This document shows, in pieces, positions 31,612-43,660 of a DNA stretch of 64,000 nt; the stretch's first letter is position 1; each line of letters starts with the position of its first letter. Source of the stretch: Cyclaneusma minus (taxonomy: Eukaryota > Ascomycota > Leotiomycetes > Marthamycetales > Marthamycetaceae); contig JAKZHN010000061.1 in the NCBI GenBank assembly GCA_037179335.1, positions 21,001-85,000 of the forward strand, given 5' to 3'. The notes under the pieces are model-generated. The model worked only from the letters and a program-made list of their open reading frames with translations. It searched no databases and was not told where the DNA came from. The position numbers and the translations under genes were made by a program.

Positions 31612-33801
31612 TCAAAGCCGATCCCACCCCCTCCCCTGCCCACTCCCCAACCTCATATAAGCATGCCTCACCCCTCCCCTCAGAAAATTCGCAACCCCAA
31701 ACACCGCCGTCGCAAGTCCCATCCCCGTAAAAAGCGGCACCAACCACGACTCTCCAAAAAGCGGTCTAGACCTATCTCCGCCTCCAAATCCCGAAAGTGC
31801 ATCCTGATGCATGGCTGGCATGGGACACATGGTCGCAGCCGCAGATGCTAAGCTCTGCTCCGTTACTCCATTTGTCGCCAAAGGTAGGTTTTCTGTTTCT
31901 GCGACCGGCGTGGTCTCTGATGTTTCGTTGGATGATTGTTGTTCTTCTTCGGATGACGTTTCATTGGATGCTTGTTTTGCTTCTGCTGGTGCTGCTGAAT
32001 GCGCAGTAGGCAGAGCAGACAGCGGACACGCATCGTCATCGCAAAGAGCAGCCAATTCCGGTCCGGGACTCCAAGTTTTCGTAACCGACGAATTGCGCAA
32101 ACCGGCTCCATTCGCAGCAACAGCTTCTGCAAAAGCCCAAGGCTGGTAGTTCGCAATAGTGATGTTTGTCTCGAAAGTATGTTTCCAGGCACTAGCTACT
32201 TGTGTGAAAGGACCAGATTTTGAAGGACCGGTGTAGATGTTCCAGCTTGTTACTTCGGTTGCGCCGTTCCAGCTCATGAAACAGCGGAGTTGAGATGATG
32301 GTGTTTTGGCGTAGGTCCAGAGATTTGGTGGAGTGAGGGGTATGCCTATCCAGTTCGATTTGAAGGTTCGGTAACTTTGGATCCAGGGGGCTTTGGCGTA
32401 GGCGATTAGTGTTCCGTCGGAGAGGTGCTCGGTGATGAGGGCTTTGGCGCCCCAGCCAACGAAGACGTTGCTGTTTGGCATGGTTTGCATTGAGCCTTGG
32501 CTCATGGTTAGGAAATCCTCCTCGGGAGCATGGAACTGAGATACTAAGGCGGCGGTTCTGGAGACGTAGTTGACGAGTACGGTTGCAGCATATGATGTGC
32601 TCGATATGTTGGACTGGCCGTTGGCGTTGTTGTTCATGAAGGATATCACACAGTGTGTGTCGGTTTCCTGCCGTTAATGTCAGTCGAATTCGGCTTTTTG
32701 AGTAAAGAAGAAATCGAGCGCAGCGAGGCACGGGGGTCTGGGGGCTGGCCCCCAGGAATATAAAGAAGCCACAAGACAGCAGCAAAAAAGTGGCTCCCTA
32801 CCGAGATCCATCGTGCATCGTGCTGTCCCATCATCTCAAAATCGATTATGGTAAAGTTGGAGTCTGGCGCATTCGAGAGCCGCCACATGATTTGTCCATC
32901 AACGCCAGAGATCTTGTACAAAGCGTTTGTATGTCTCGAGCTAATGAGATAATCGCCGTCCGAATTCTTGTCCACGCTGTTGATGTGGAAATAGTCATAG
33001 CCCTCGAATCTGATGTCTACCCCTGCCATTTTCTCCCGCTGGACAGAGCTTCGATCGAGTGGGATGTGGTCGGAAGAGTGCCATTCGAAGGTAATCCGGT
33101 TTTCCGAGCCTGAGATGTCTACCTCGCGGAAGATGGAATCCTGTACCCATCCCAATCCTTCTGTCACATTTGACTGCGTGAGATCGGCTTGCAACGGCAC
33201 ATATGTCGTGCATATTACCGCGTTTCCGTTGTGGACTGTTCGGAATTCGTGCATGTCGGAACCTCCAGGTAGCTGGATTGCCCTCACGATCTGGTAGTGT
33301 TCGTTGATGATAAGTCCGTAGCCATGGGAGTATTGGCCTGGCTGCATGCCTTGGTGAAGGCATAGATGTTTTCCTGAAACTCCTTGGTAGTCGCAGACGT
33401 GCAAGCCAAAACTACTTCCTGGTATGAATCCATCTGCTCCGCCATCCCACACAACCTGCTGTAAGTGGTTGGTCAGCATAGATCTTATTCTAGCATTTTA
33501 TTGTATTGCGTACCCCGTGACTGTCATAGATAGCAGGCCTCTTATTCGGCGTCCATAGTATGTGACCTGGGCTGATCAAGTCCTTCTGGACCTCGACTAT
33601 GTTTAGAGGAGGCGCCCGAACATCAGGTCTCTGGACATGTCTCAGTCAACACGCTTTCCTCCAGAGGCAAAGATCACATACAGAGTGAAACGGAGGCGGC
33701 TTTTCCCCTGCTATATCGAGAACAGACGATGCAGCTTCCGAGATGCCCACGAGAGCGCAGATAGCTCCAAGGAGAACAGGAGCACCAAAGAGAAAGAACA
33801 T
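31612..33801 (-). CDS. Arylsulfotransferase-like (ASST family) secreted or membrane-anchored protein
   Basis: Four exons (33801-33682, 33630-33514, 33458-32802, 32667-31612) join in phase 0 to 649 residues. Exon 1 gives a signal peptide (FFLFGAPVLLGAICALVG). The body matches fungal Arylsulfotran_2 proteins: SPGHILWTPNKR, VVWDGGADG, DMHEFRTV, DYFHINSVDKNSDGDYLISSRH, MWRLSNAPDSNF, QHDARW and VFVGWGA. These proteins are thought to form a beta-propeller; bacterial relatives transfer sulfate between phenols, but activity in fungi is unproven. A Ser/Thr/Glu-rich linker follows and the C-terminus has one membrane helix (LVPLFTGMGLATAVFGV). Position and predicted signal put the domain outside the cell or in the secretory pathway. 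Confidence 0.8.
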
Positions 33802-36114
33802 GCTGAAGAGCAGCTATCTCACATGGCTTGCGAAGTAGTAAAAAGATGAATGATACGATTATCGAGATCTGGTCAAGACAACATCGACTTCGTGCGCCAC
33901 ATGACATGGGCATTCTTGGAAAGCAAGGGGCGGCTCGCGATGCTTCGAGCCACTCGACCACGAGCAATTGCCACGAGGAATGACATTTCGATCTTATCGC
34001 AGCTGATGAGTCTTTCGTCAAAAAAGTCGTCTAGAAGTTGAAGATTCGAGAGGACTGGATAAGAGTGAGCACACTTCGACCTGGAGTTCAGTAGTGCCTG
34101 TGTGACGGGTCGGATTTGGCTCAGGTAGCAACCAATTCACTCACCATCCATGGCCGCGGAAAGGTAAACTGACAGATATTCCAATCCGCTCAAACTTTGC
34201 AGTAGCTTTGTGGTTTTGGCATGTTTCCACCATCGGAAATCGGCACGTCCGTTGACCGTTGCAAACCCGCAGCAGTCTTAAATCTTCGGACTGGAATGCA
34301 TTTGAATCAACGAGGAAAGCACCTTGCGAATCTCCACCCAAAGAGCTCTTCGTGACCAGGGATATTCTCATGCACGTGCTCTGAAGCCTCATCACATGCT
34401 TCTCAAACGCAAGTGAAAAGACGTCGTAATCTCCTTGCATCCGTCGGCTTCCATGCTTTCGAACTGCTCTATCGTGAACGACTTTCGAGAAATCGATCGT
34501 GTGTTCTTCGAGCCCAAAATCAACAGCATCACGAAAAGCTCCTCAAATGCAGGTGAAAAGACGCTGTGAAACCATACTAACATCTGATGTCTCTCATGCT
34601 CCTCAACTGCTCCGACTTTCGAGACGAAAAGAAATCGCTGTCATCCAATCCCGAAATCCTCAAACGGCGATATCACCGAGATAACAACCGTGGTGGCAAA
34701 GTGCCAAAGAATAACAAAGATAGATTCTTCACCTGTAATCTCTCTAGGCAGCTGTCTTGAGATTCACGACCATCATGCCCGAACATCGATGAATAGACGT
34801 CGTTTGTGCTTCACCCACATCGTGCGCACATAGCGTGCATCTCGCAAACTATGAAACAAGTACACAAACACCCACCAAATTCCCAACTAAGAGAGCAAAT
34901 CCAGTGGCCGTCGAATCAAGGATAAAAATTGACTCACCGTTGTCAATGCCTACCCCAAGGGTCTGTGGGATTTCTCAGTTCGACCACAAACAGCTCGCAG
35001 CGATCGCAAGCAACATTCCCTGGTTCTTCTCCTGCCTTCTCACAATAAGAAGCATCTTGGGTTGTTCAGTTTCTTTCCGCATTTATCTTTCGTGCCTCTA
35101 ACTTCTAAAATGTCTTGGAGCGAAAAAGACCATTGACGGCATCGAAACGTGAAATGCGTGGCTTATCCGTTCCTTTCTGCAACTAACCTGCAGCTCTGAC
35201 GCCCCGCGCCACAGAGTCCAGAGAGAAAATTACGATGCAGCATTGCAAATCCAGTTCGAGTCAAGTAGGTATACAATCCCAAATTGCACATCCTAATCCA
35301 TCAAAGGGCAGTCTGGCGGTGTTGGTAGGGCTAGGAAAAGCCACCAGGGGAGAAGAAGCAAATGTCGCAGCTGGCAACCACTTCGGTCCTCGCAAGGAAG
35401 GGGATTTTGATATATAGACTGTTTCTTTTCTGCGGAATTCTTTGATTGCCAAGGCGTGGCTTTGTGACTGGGTGATTGGGTAAGGTAGGTGGGGTGGGCG
35501 GGACGTGGTTTGGTGGTTGATGGTTGAAGGGTGGGTGGTGAAGGTGTATCGTGGTTGAGGATTCGCGGGACTGAAGATGGATGGGAGCGGGAGGCAGGGA
35601 AAGGCAGTTAGGGTGTGCGGGAATGGAGAATGAGGACGAGTGGTTGTTTGAGTTGAAGACTGGGGATGTGATGCGGAGCGGCCTGAATTGTTGTGAGAGG
35701 CGAGCAAGGGTGGAATAGCTGGGGATGTGTCGACTTGCTCGCATCATCCAAGAATGATGGAAAGCAGGCCAGCAGTTCTTCTCTATTCCACCTATCCACA
35801 CACCTGTGCTCCACAAGGCGTACCCCCGTTGGAAATTGATGATTGATTGATGATTGACTGATTAGATCCTAGACTACCCACCCCGTATTCCATACTGTTA
35901 GCAAGGCTTGATTGCCGAAGCCAGTCGTCTCTGCAGTTGGTACAGAGCAGGTGTGGTCGGTGGACATGTTGAGAAGGGGAGATGTTGGTACGACGGGCGG
36001 GTAGAGGAATCATGTTCGAAGTCGTAGAGCAGAAATCCTGCTGTAATCGCAGAATCATCAAGTGATCGACAACCAACTCAGTCCCGGCCGCCCGTCTCAT
36101 CACCCAAGTCAGCT
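33802..36114. other. Intergenic region with a diverged direct repeat
   Basis: No gene supported. Bases 34396-34520 and about 34537-34640 are diverged copies of one another (CTCAAACGCAAGTGAAAAGACG and CTCAAATGCAGGTGAAAAGACG, with ACTTTCGAGA shared further on). Proline-rich minus-strand frames at 35261-35816 look like chance frames in pyrimidine-rich DNA. Confidence 0.4.
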
Positions 36115-36790
36115 TCATCCTCCCTCGCCAACTACCTTGCTCATAATCAAATAGTCGCACTCGACCCTCACTCCATTTCGCAAGATCTTCGGACCCGGCG
36201 AGAGCTCATCAACTTCGAAGCCCAGTTTGTTGTAAAAAGCAACGCCTCGCTCGTTGCTCGTGAAACAGGTCAGCATGACTTTTTGGATGTCGGGTATCTG
36301 AGATGCGACGTGCTCGAGGAGGTGGATGAGTTTTGTTCCCAGGCCGGTGCTGTTTGGTGTTAGTTGCATGAATTCCGCAGTACATGAAGCTCACAATGGT
36401 AAGGGGCTGACAGGTAAATATCTTACCCTTGGAGTTCAGGGGTCAGATGGATCTCATAGCAGTAAATGACCGGTTCGCCATCTTCGGAAGTAGGCATGAA
36501 GGATGTAAATCCAGCAATAGTATCGTTGTGCCTGACCAACAGGTATTTCAAGTCAAGCAGCTTCATTTCTGAACGCTTTGCTCGAGGTTTCCAGCCCATC
36601 TTGGACCTTTTGTAATCATCTTTGCTGGTGAGTTCGACGAGGTTGAAGCAGGCGTCGAGTTCGTCTGGGAGGAGAGACGATGCGGTCTTTAGGGTGATTT
36701 CGTGGGGTTCTTGGGTTCGCGGATGCGTCCAGGTTGTCCATGATGAGCTGTCAGTTGGAAGGTGAGCATAGAACTTTGTCGTTTTGATAG
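36115..36790 (-). CDS. NAT4: N-alpha-acetyltransferase 40 (NatD), 5' end unresolved
   Basis: Two exons are clear: 36790-36427 and 36349-36115, joined over a 77-nt intron. NatD acetylates the N-terminal serine of histones H4 and H2A. Family motifs: KMGWKPRAKRSEMK, YLLVRHNDTIAGF, VIYCYEIHLTPELQG then GLGTKLIHLLE (acetyl-CoA loop), VMLTCFTSNERGVAFYNKLGF and YLIMSK. No in-frame ATG exists between a stop near 36800 and the conserved region, so a first exon probably joins at the TAG before 36790. I could not identify it with confidence. The sequence otherwise looks intact. Confidence 0.78.
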
Positions 36791-38716
36791 CTACGGTTCA
36801 AGAGAAAGATGCGAGAAGATGCGATGTAAAAAGTATGAATGATGACGAGCAGTTCTGCTGCCTGCTAGAACTTTCAAACATGGAGGATGTCCGAGGCACC
36901 GCGAAAGACATGGGGAAAAAATGTCGGTAATGATGGAGAAAACATGGCACTTTTGCTTGAAAGGCCAGTATCTCCACCAAGTTTCGAGCCGATCAAACAT
37001 GACGAGTCGGAATCTGCAATCATACTGAAGCCCGCCAGAGACAAGAAAACAGACAGAACGATTCGAGTCGCTACCTGCCCGAACTTTCGAGCATGGAGGA
37101 CATCCCGGGCATGGGACAAGACTCAGAGAAATATCGGAGACTTTGAAAATGACAAGACAGAAATCATGCTCTAGCTACTTCACCAGAAGACATGCCACTT
37201 TCGATCAAAGGCCTAGCATCCTCGCAACGCTGGAGCTGTCAACGTTAGTCCTCTAATAGCCGGCCCCCAGCAGAGAAAGCGAGACTTTCTCGCAGATCAA
37301 AACGACGACATGGTGATAGGAATTCGCAATTTGGAATTATTTTCCAAGACAACGCCTCAAAAGCGGAGAGCCCGAGACCCCAGTCATCGCAAGACATACG
37401 CGGAAAGGAACATGAACAGACAAGAAAACAGCAAACTCAAAACTCCCTCGTTGACGCAAGCCGAGCTCACTCAAGCTCAAGCTTCACCCCCGACATGCTC
37501 ACTCAGATCGCGACATCAAAGAAACCCCAAAAACACATACCGTTCCGGCAGATAATCCCTCTCAAAGTCATCCCTCGACTTCGCACACGCCTCTTCCACG
37601 CCACCATCTTGCCCATCAACTCCACTCATTTCCTCGATCGAGTTGTGCAAAGCTCGAGAAAGAGAAAGAAAGAAGACCGCGTTTGATGTTCTGACGACAG
37701 AAAGTAGCTGTCGCGTGCGACCCGAAGTGGAAAAGCCGCGAGCGGTGTGGCGTGGCAGAATATGTAGCTTTCGTGAAATGATGATGCTCAGTCTCGAGTT
37801 GACTTCGCTGAAAGCGCCACCTTTAATATTTCAACTTGGCTAGAATGCACAATCCCTTCCATGTCCCGCTGGAGTTTTCACGGAGCTGGTAAAACATCAC
37901 AGCTCATGACATGCCGCATCTCCTCAGCTCCCTTCCAATGGCGCAGTCTCCGCCATTTCGCATCCGGTAGCAAACCGACGAGTCGCTTTGGCCGCACTCT
38001 CAGTCTTGAGCATGTTTGTTGATTCCTCTCCTTTCCAACACCTCACCACTACCCAAGCATAAATTATTCCTTGCATGCTAACCAAACAAAATCACCTAGT
38101 TTCTCCAACGCGGCAGAGCCCTCGCCCTCTGGCGCCGCATAGTCCGCGACACGCAGCGCATCCCCGATCCAACGACAAGGGCAGAGACTAGACGTTTTGC
38201 AAGAGAGGAGTTTGAGAGGCATAGACATGTTGAGGATATTGTATGTTTGTTGGCGCATCTCAAGCTATAAATACACACGTGTTTGCTGATGTACAATTGA
38301 CAATAGACGCATATCCGCTATTTGATTTCGAGCGGGAAGACGGAGTGGGATGCTATGGAGAGGCATATTCATGGCTTATAGGAGGGGGGGATGTATAGAA
38401 GAGGCGCTGATGCAATGGACTCGCCTTGATCCGAGGGATGAGTGATTGCGGGCACGGCTTGGTGTTGCCAGCGCTCTTCTATGCTCTATCATGCCTCTTG
38501 TGCTATCATGCCTCTTGTGTGAATGTGGATAGCTCTTCCAGCCCATGCTCCCAGAACGCCGTTGCCTATGCTTGCACTGTACATACACTCCACACACAGC
38601 CTGAGATCGTACATTGTCTGTTCCTTCTCGTGTGCCAAAAAAGCACTTCCATCCTCTTCTTCGAAGTTGTATTTCCCTCGATCGACAGCTCGATTCCCCT
38701 CGACCAACAGCTCAAA
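36791..38716. other. Intergenic region
   Basis: About 1.9 kb without a supported gene. It must contain the first exon of the NatD gene. Confidence 0.4.
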
Positions 38717-39155
38717 TCAACCCTGTCGTTGCTTATGCTTCGGATTCAGCGAACAGATGATGTAGACGGTCCCCTTCCCTCTCTTCCCACCCTTCCTTCG
38801 CACAGACTGTCGCAGATAAGTTAGCCATCATTCCCTTTCGAATAATTTCTCCTCCTCCTCCAACCAGCAATAATCCAACTCCCCACCTCCCCCAAGTACA
38901 TCAACAAAATCCGCATACCTTACACCCCTCACACATCTTCTTAACCGACGACCTAGTCTTCATCCCCCTCACTTGGTCCAGCGCATTCACCTTCATTGCG
39001 CCATTCGACAGCAAACTCGGTCGAATCTGCGAGCTTATGCGCCACGATGCGAGAGTTGTGTAGGAGGAGGAACGGAGAGGAGTGGTGAGGGCTCGGGCGG
39101 GTCGGAAGAGGCTGGCGCATGTGCGCGCCGTGGTGGCAAGAGCGTGGGAGAACAT
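38717..39155 (-). CDS. Mitochondrial ribosomal protein bL36m
   Basis: Exon 1 39155-38919 and exon 2 38806-38717 join over a 112-nt intron with branch GGCTAAC. The 108-residue product has an N-terminal mitochondrial targeting stretch rich in Arg, Ser and Thr. The conserved L36 core follows: MKTRSSVKKMCEGCK, then SVRRKGGKRGKGTVYIIC and SLNPKHKQRQG. The zinc ligands C-x2-C, C and H are present. It belongs to the large subunit of the mitochondrial ribosome. Confidence 0.92.
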
Positions 39156-39269
39156 TGTTGGGTTGTGGGAATTGTAGGCGACTCGGAGAAGTGGTTGTGA
39201 GCCCGGTATGAAGGGGCTGTGGTGGTGAGGTGGTGGTGGGGATAGCTTCACGTATTGATGTCTTGATGT

Positions 39270-39462
39270 CCCGGTCTCGAAATTCGAGGTGCAGGGTGCT
39301 TGGTGCCTTAGGTTTGCACTTTGGGTTTCTTGGCGTGGCACGTGCCTTCGCGAGAACAAAATTCGCGAGAGTATCGCGATCCGCGTCTCTTTCTCCTTTG
39401 CAATTTGCCCAAATCATTTCTACCACCATCACTTTGCTCGCCTTGCTGTCAGCTTGCCAAAC
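39270..39462 (+). promoter_or_regulatory. Upstream block shared by the gag-like gene cluster, copy A
   Basis: CTCGAAATTCGAGG, then CTTGGCG..GCACGTGCCTTCGCGA (39329-39354), then GAGTATCGCGATCCGCG. The same order recurs upstream of copy B (39835-39975), and the CACGTG core also precedes copy D (43519-43544). GCACGTGC is an E-box-type palindrome bound by bHLH factors in fungi. Confidence 0.5.
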
Positions 39463-39720
39463 ATGGCCGAACTTCAACAGTATAATATGGAACATGGCTA
39501 CGTTTATTCCGACTGGCCCCTTAGATTTGGTTATACTTCATTTGGAGGTATAAATTCCCAGCCTCCCAAATGTGCCGTTGGACAACGCGTGTTTCATTTA
39601 AGCAATCAGCTTTACAGACTCGATTATAAAGAATGCCGTTTTCTAGGCGAGTATGTCGGCCGCTTCTATTGGGAGACTGCAGGAGGAGTCGAAGTGGAGA
39701 GGCGCATTGCAACAATCTGA
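39463..39720 (+). pseudogene. Gag-like family, copy A, truncated and frameshifted
   Basis: The frame from the ATG at 39463 encodes 85 residues, including LYRLDYKECRFLGEYVGRFYW, which aligns with LYRLDSNTCDTTLKYIGRYEWL of copy C and EEYIGRFEWIHGQL of copy B. It ends at 39720. A related acidic stretch (EKDEVEEVEDN) continues in another frame, suggesting a frameshift. Confidence 0.5.
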
Positions 39721-40133
39721 GGGCGAGGTAGACGAAGAAAAGGACGAGGTGGAAGAAGTTGAGGACAATGCGCCCGGTGAAAAGGGGGTCGAGGAGGTAG
39801 GTCAAAAATCCGCTACCATGTCCCGGTGTCGAAAAGACTCGAAATTCGAGGGTGCAGCGTGCTTGATGCCTTGGCTTTAAACTTTAACTTTCTTGGCGCA
39901 GCACGTGCTTTCGCGAAAGTTAATATGAGGACATCGCGTACCCCTCCATCCGTGCGCGTCTCTCTCTTCCTCTCTCCCTCTGCCATTTTCACATCCCACA
40001 AATTGTCATTTCCCACAAATCGTCACTTCCCACACGTCGTCACTTCTCGCAAATCCTCTGACCTCACTACTCAGTTCCCACAAACACTCACTCCTCACAA
40101 ACCCGCACATCTTACAAACCCTCCCGTCGCCGC

Positions 40134-41465
40134 CAGTCCCTTATCAAAGCTCTTCATCGACTCAATCTCGGCGCTTGCGAGTCGCTAGAAGAGTACATCG
40201 GCCGCTTCGAATGGATCCATGGCCAGCTTCAGACGTTTCGCGCAAAGTCTTTTCTCTACACTGGACCCCAAAAGGTTTTCCAGTTTGTCAACGGACTCCC
40301 GCAGGACAGCGAATACGAACATTTGTGGAGCTGGACATTCGAGAACCTGGGCATGCAGCGTGATGTGCTGCACCACAAGGGGCCCCCGACGCGCCCTTTG
40401 GAAGAGTTTTTTGAGGTATTCCTGCACGCAAATTTCGAGTTCAGGGCAGGCCGCACGACTCTGAAAGCAGGCGCCGCGACCAAGGAGATACAAGAGAGGG
40501 AAGCAGAAGCAGCACCTGAGAGCGAGTCGGAAGGTGCATCCCGCCAAGCAGACGATGGATCGGACGAATCCGAGGACACGGGAGACGAAGAAGATGCCGA
40601 GATGGAAGGAGAGGAAGGAGATTCCGACGACGAGGAGTCCGAGGACACAGAAGACTTTTCGACGTCGGAGGGTAGTAGTCAAGAGGTCGAAGTGAAGAGG
40701 GAGGAGTCCACACCAATGCCCATCCGTTCTGCGGCCTCTCAACGTCAATATGCACTCGAGGCACAGTCTTCGGCTTCTCACTCTCATAGTGCAAACGTTG
40801 TTTCTCGATCAGTGGCTCAAGACCCGCCACTCGATCCCAGGAACTTCGAAGAAGACCTGTCCACCTTCCGGGAGCGCGTTGACAACCGGGTAACTGATTG
40901 TTACACGATAAAAGACGAAGACCGAGGCCCAAGGCTCTCTGCATGGCTGTCCGAGCGAGCAACGTACGAAGACCAAGGACAGAAGTCGGCAGACAACATG
41001 CGGCAATTTTACGACTTGTCGCTCGCTGCCTGCGATGACATTTTCGACTACTTTTATCGCTTTGACTACGTTCATGCCCGCCTAGTCGCTTCGCCTGGTC
41101 CCGCATCGTCGACCGCCTCCACACCCAGCCCCTTCAGCGACGTGCTATTGATGGAGAAATTCTTCCATGGGATGTTATCTGCGTCCAACTTCTACGGCAG
41201 CGTCGACAAGAGATTTCGTGCTTTCTACAAGTTGAGATACCAGGATGGCCAGTTCTATTTCCAGTGGATTTACAAACACAAAGCCACCTTCAGGACTATC
41301 AAGTCTCTTGTGCTGGAAGAGACCTTGATGCACCACATACAACTCGTCGATGATCACAGGCGTCTCGTACCACAGCAGCTTGAGGCAGGGAACATTTCGC
41401 ACAACAACAAGAGGCCTGCATCAGGAGCCTCTGGTCCACAGTCGAAGCGTCACAGAGGTCGATAG
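40134..41465 (+). CDS. Gag-like family, copy B, best preserved member
   Basis: The frame is open from 40062 to the stop at 41465. Similarity to the other copies begins near 40134 (SLIKALHRLNLGACESLEEYIGRF in shorthand). No ATG precedes the conserved part in this frame, so a spliced upstream start or loss of the start is likely. The first half resembles retrotransposon Gag in pattern: EEYIGRFEWIHGQL, FQFVNGLPQDSEYEHLW, ANFEFRAGRTTLK. An acidic Ser/Asp/Glu linker follows, then a second conserved half: CDDIFDYFYRFDYVHARL, FFHGMLSASNFYGSV, FYFQWIYKHK and IKSLVLEETLMHHI. It ends SKRHRGR. No protease, RT or integrase is nearby. Confidence 0.6.
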   Translation, partial: QSLIKALHRLNLGACESLEEYIGRFEWIHGQLQTFRAKSFLYTGPQKVFQFVNGLPQDSEYEHLWSWTFENLGMQRDVLHHKGPPTRPLEEFFEVFLHANFEFRAGRTTLKAGAATKEIQEREAEAAPESESEGASRQADDGSDESEDTGDEEDAEMEGEEGDSDDEESEDTEDFSTSEGSSQEVEVKREESTPMPIRSAASQRQYALEAQSSASHSHSANVVSRSVAQDPPLDPRNFEEDLSTFRERVDNRVTDCYTIKDEDRGPRLSAWLSERATYEDQGQKSADNMRQFYDLSLAACDDIFDYFYRFDYVHARLVASPGPASSTASTPSPFSDVLLMEKFFHGMLSASNFYGSVDKRFRAFYKLRYQDGQFYFQWIYKHKATFRTIKSLVLEETLMHHIQLVDDHRRLVPQQLEAGNISHNNKRPASGASGPQSKRHRGR

Positions 41466-41665
41466 TTCCACATTATTGTTCGGGAGGGATTGCTATGGTT
41501 CAGCAGGGAGTTCTACATGTATGGTTTAAAAAGGATTACTATGCTTCCGGAGGGATTTCTATTGTTCGAGAATGATTGCTGTACTTCGGGAAGGAGTTCT
41601 ATGGTTCGAGAATGACTGCTATGCTTCGTGAAGGATCTCCATGGATCGGGAAGGATTACTACACA
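41465..41665. repeat. Minisatellite of about 24 bp
   Basis: Six to eight imperfect copies of a unit like TATGGTTCGGGAAGGATTGC just downstream of copy B. A short trace (TTGTTCGGGAGGGATTGCT) also follows copy C at about 43085. Confidence 0.65.
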
Positions 41666-41774
41666 AAAGCTGCAGCGTAGGAGATTAGAAGGCATTCTTT
41701 CTGAGACAAAAGTCAAAAATAATGTGAGGATTCGTGTCTACAGTCATGCGACAAAAGTCTGAACCCCCCTTCAA

Positions 41775-41970
41775 TATTTAAGAATGTTCGCAGTAATTGA
41801 AAATATTCCCAGTAATTGGGAATATCCCAAATAATTGGAAATATCCCCAATAATTGGAAATATCCCCAGTAATTGGAAATATCCCCGGTAATTGGGAATA
41901 TCTCCAGTGGTTGGAAATATCCCAAAATCCAAGTAATTGGAAATATCGCCAGTGATTGGGAATATTTTTA
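41775..41970. repeat. AT-rich minisatellite of about 20 bp
   Basis: About nine imperfect copies of CAGTAATTGGAAATATCCC between copies B and C. The related traces are at 430-500 and 43315-43430. Confidence 0.75.
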
Positions 41971-42103
41971 AAAATTGAACCACGCCATGCTCACGGGAGT
42001 ATCGCGATCCGCGCCTCCCGGTTCCAACCACCGGTCCACTTTCCCGTCATCGTCACATTCCTCAACCCCCATTTCTTCCCAGAAATTTGTCCAGCTTCCA
42101 GGG

Positions 42104-43066
42104 ATGGACTCAAGAATCAGTACTGAAGATGGCTACGTCAATCCCGATTGGGTCAAACAATTTTGCAATCAACCCGCAGGACGCCGCGTCCTTGAATTAA
42201 GCAGTGCTCTCTACAGACTCGATTCCAACACCTGCGATACCACACTAAAGTACATCGGCCGCTACGAATGGCTCTGCGAGCAGCTCGAAACACCCACGGG
42301 TTAAGTCACGATGACGCTCAAAAAAATGTCCCGTTTCTCAATGGGCTCCGGATACTGAGTATCAGAAGCCGCTGAGACGCTGGGTATTTGGAAAGTGCCG
42401 CATCCGTGCGGGTGCCGGCGAGTCTAGACACAGGGGGAGGGGAATGGAGATCAGTTTCGATGTCTTTCAGCAGATCTCGTTTAGGTTCGTTGGATCGGGC
42501 GCGATTGTGCAAGAGAAGAACAAGATTGAAAAAGGAGGGGATGGGGTCTGAGGAAGTGGAACGCCTGGAGGGCCAAAATCGACGGATTGACCAGGATTTC
42601 GGGGATTTGAGGAGGGCCTGGAGGGGTGAAAAAGAAGAAGAAGAAGAAAAAGAAGAAGCGGTTGGAAAGCATGATTATCCGCAGAATCCTCTGTGGTTTG
42701 AAGAGAAGGGGGGGAGGAGATCCTCCCATGCGAGATTGTACCCCTGAAGAGGAAGTGAAGAGAGATGATTCACCACCAATACCCACACCTCTTCCTCTCG
42801 AAGTAGAGCGATCTGTGCCCAAAGTAGAGCGATCCGCTCCTGCCCTTCAAGGTCCACGGGCCCCAGGACCTCAACTCGCTACCAGGAACGAAAAAAGACG
42901 ATCTGACAATCCCCCGGGCACGTCGAGACAAGCGAAAACTCGCACGTTCGAAGCTGAGGAGAGAGATTCAAGGCCCTTGGTATGTCTTTTTTCGGACGAC
43001 GAGATGCCGGGGCACTCTGGCAATATAGCTCCCGAGCGGCAGTCAAAACGCCACAGAACTTCTTAG
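42104..43066 (+). pseudogene. Gag-like family, copy C, broken
   Basis: The ATG at 42104 opens the conserved N-terminus (DGYVNPDWVKQFCNQPAGRR, then LSSALYRLDSNTCDTTLKYIGRYEWLCEQL). It hits a stop at 42304. Fragments continue in shifted frames: FLNGL near 42340, a charged helix-like stretch with a GAA/AAG microsatellite near 42630, and a C-terminal tail to 43066 ending QSKRHRTS, like copy B. The second conserved half seen in B and D is missing. Confidence 0.58.
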
Positions 43067-43518
43067 TTCTAGGGTACATTGTTGTTGTTCGGGAGGGATT
43101 GCTGGAGTTTTTATAAAGGAAGATGCGCTGTGGGAGGTATTCTTTCTGTGATGTAGTCGTCAACGAAAGGATCGCTGCTGGGCATCAGGAAACGACAAAC
43201 CGTTTCTACCTCAAGTTGAAGCTTGAGCTCAGACTGTTCTGCTGGGTGCCTCGTGGTGGCAATTCTTATGCGTTCACTCTGAACCTTCGAAGCTCGAAGC
43301 GGAAGAACTGCGAGTATTCCAATGGCCGGTTACCGAGAAAATTTCCAATGGCTGAGGATACTTCAAGTGTCCAAAAACATTCCGAACAATTGAATGGGAA
43401 GTTTTCGAATCTTCAAGAACGTTTCTAGAAATTGAGGACACTATGAGGTCGTAGCTGAGCAAACAAGACTTGTCACCACGAGGCTTCCCGGCTCGCACTA
43501 AGGCAGGCACTCTAAGTT

Positions 43519-43544
43519 CTTGGCGCCAGCACGTGCCTTCGCGA
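43519..43544 (+). promoter_or_regulatory. CACGTG block upstream of copy D
   Basis: CTTGGCGCCAGCACGTGCC followed by TTCGCGA, matching 39329-39354 and 39892-39916. Confidence 0.5.
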
Positions 43545-43660
43545 TTGTTGCCTGGAGTTTCCATCGCGTTCTTTTTCGCGTCTTTCACCTGCTCATAAAT
43601 TTCCCACCTCTCCCTTGCATCCCCCAATTGTTATTATTGGCTGCAGGCCTGCAGAAGAAC

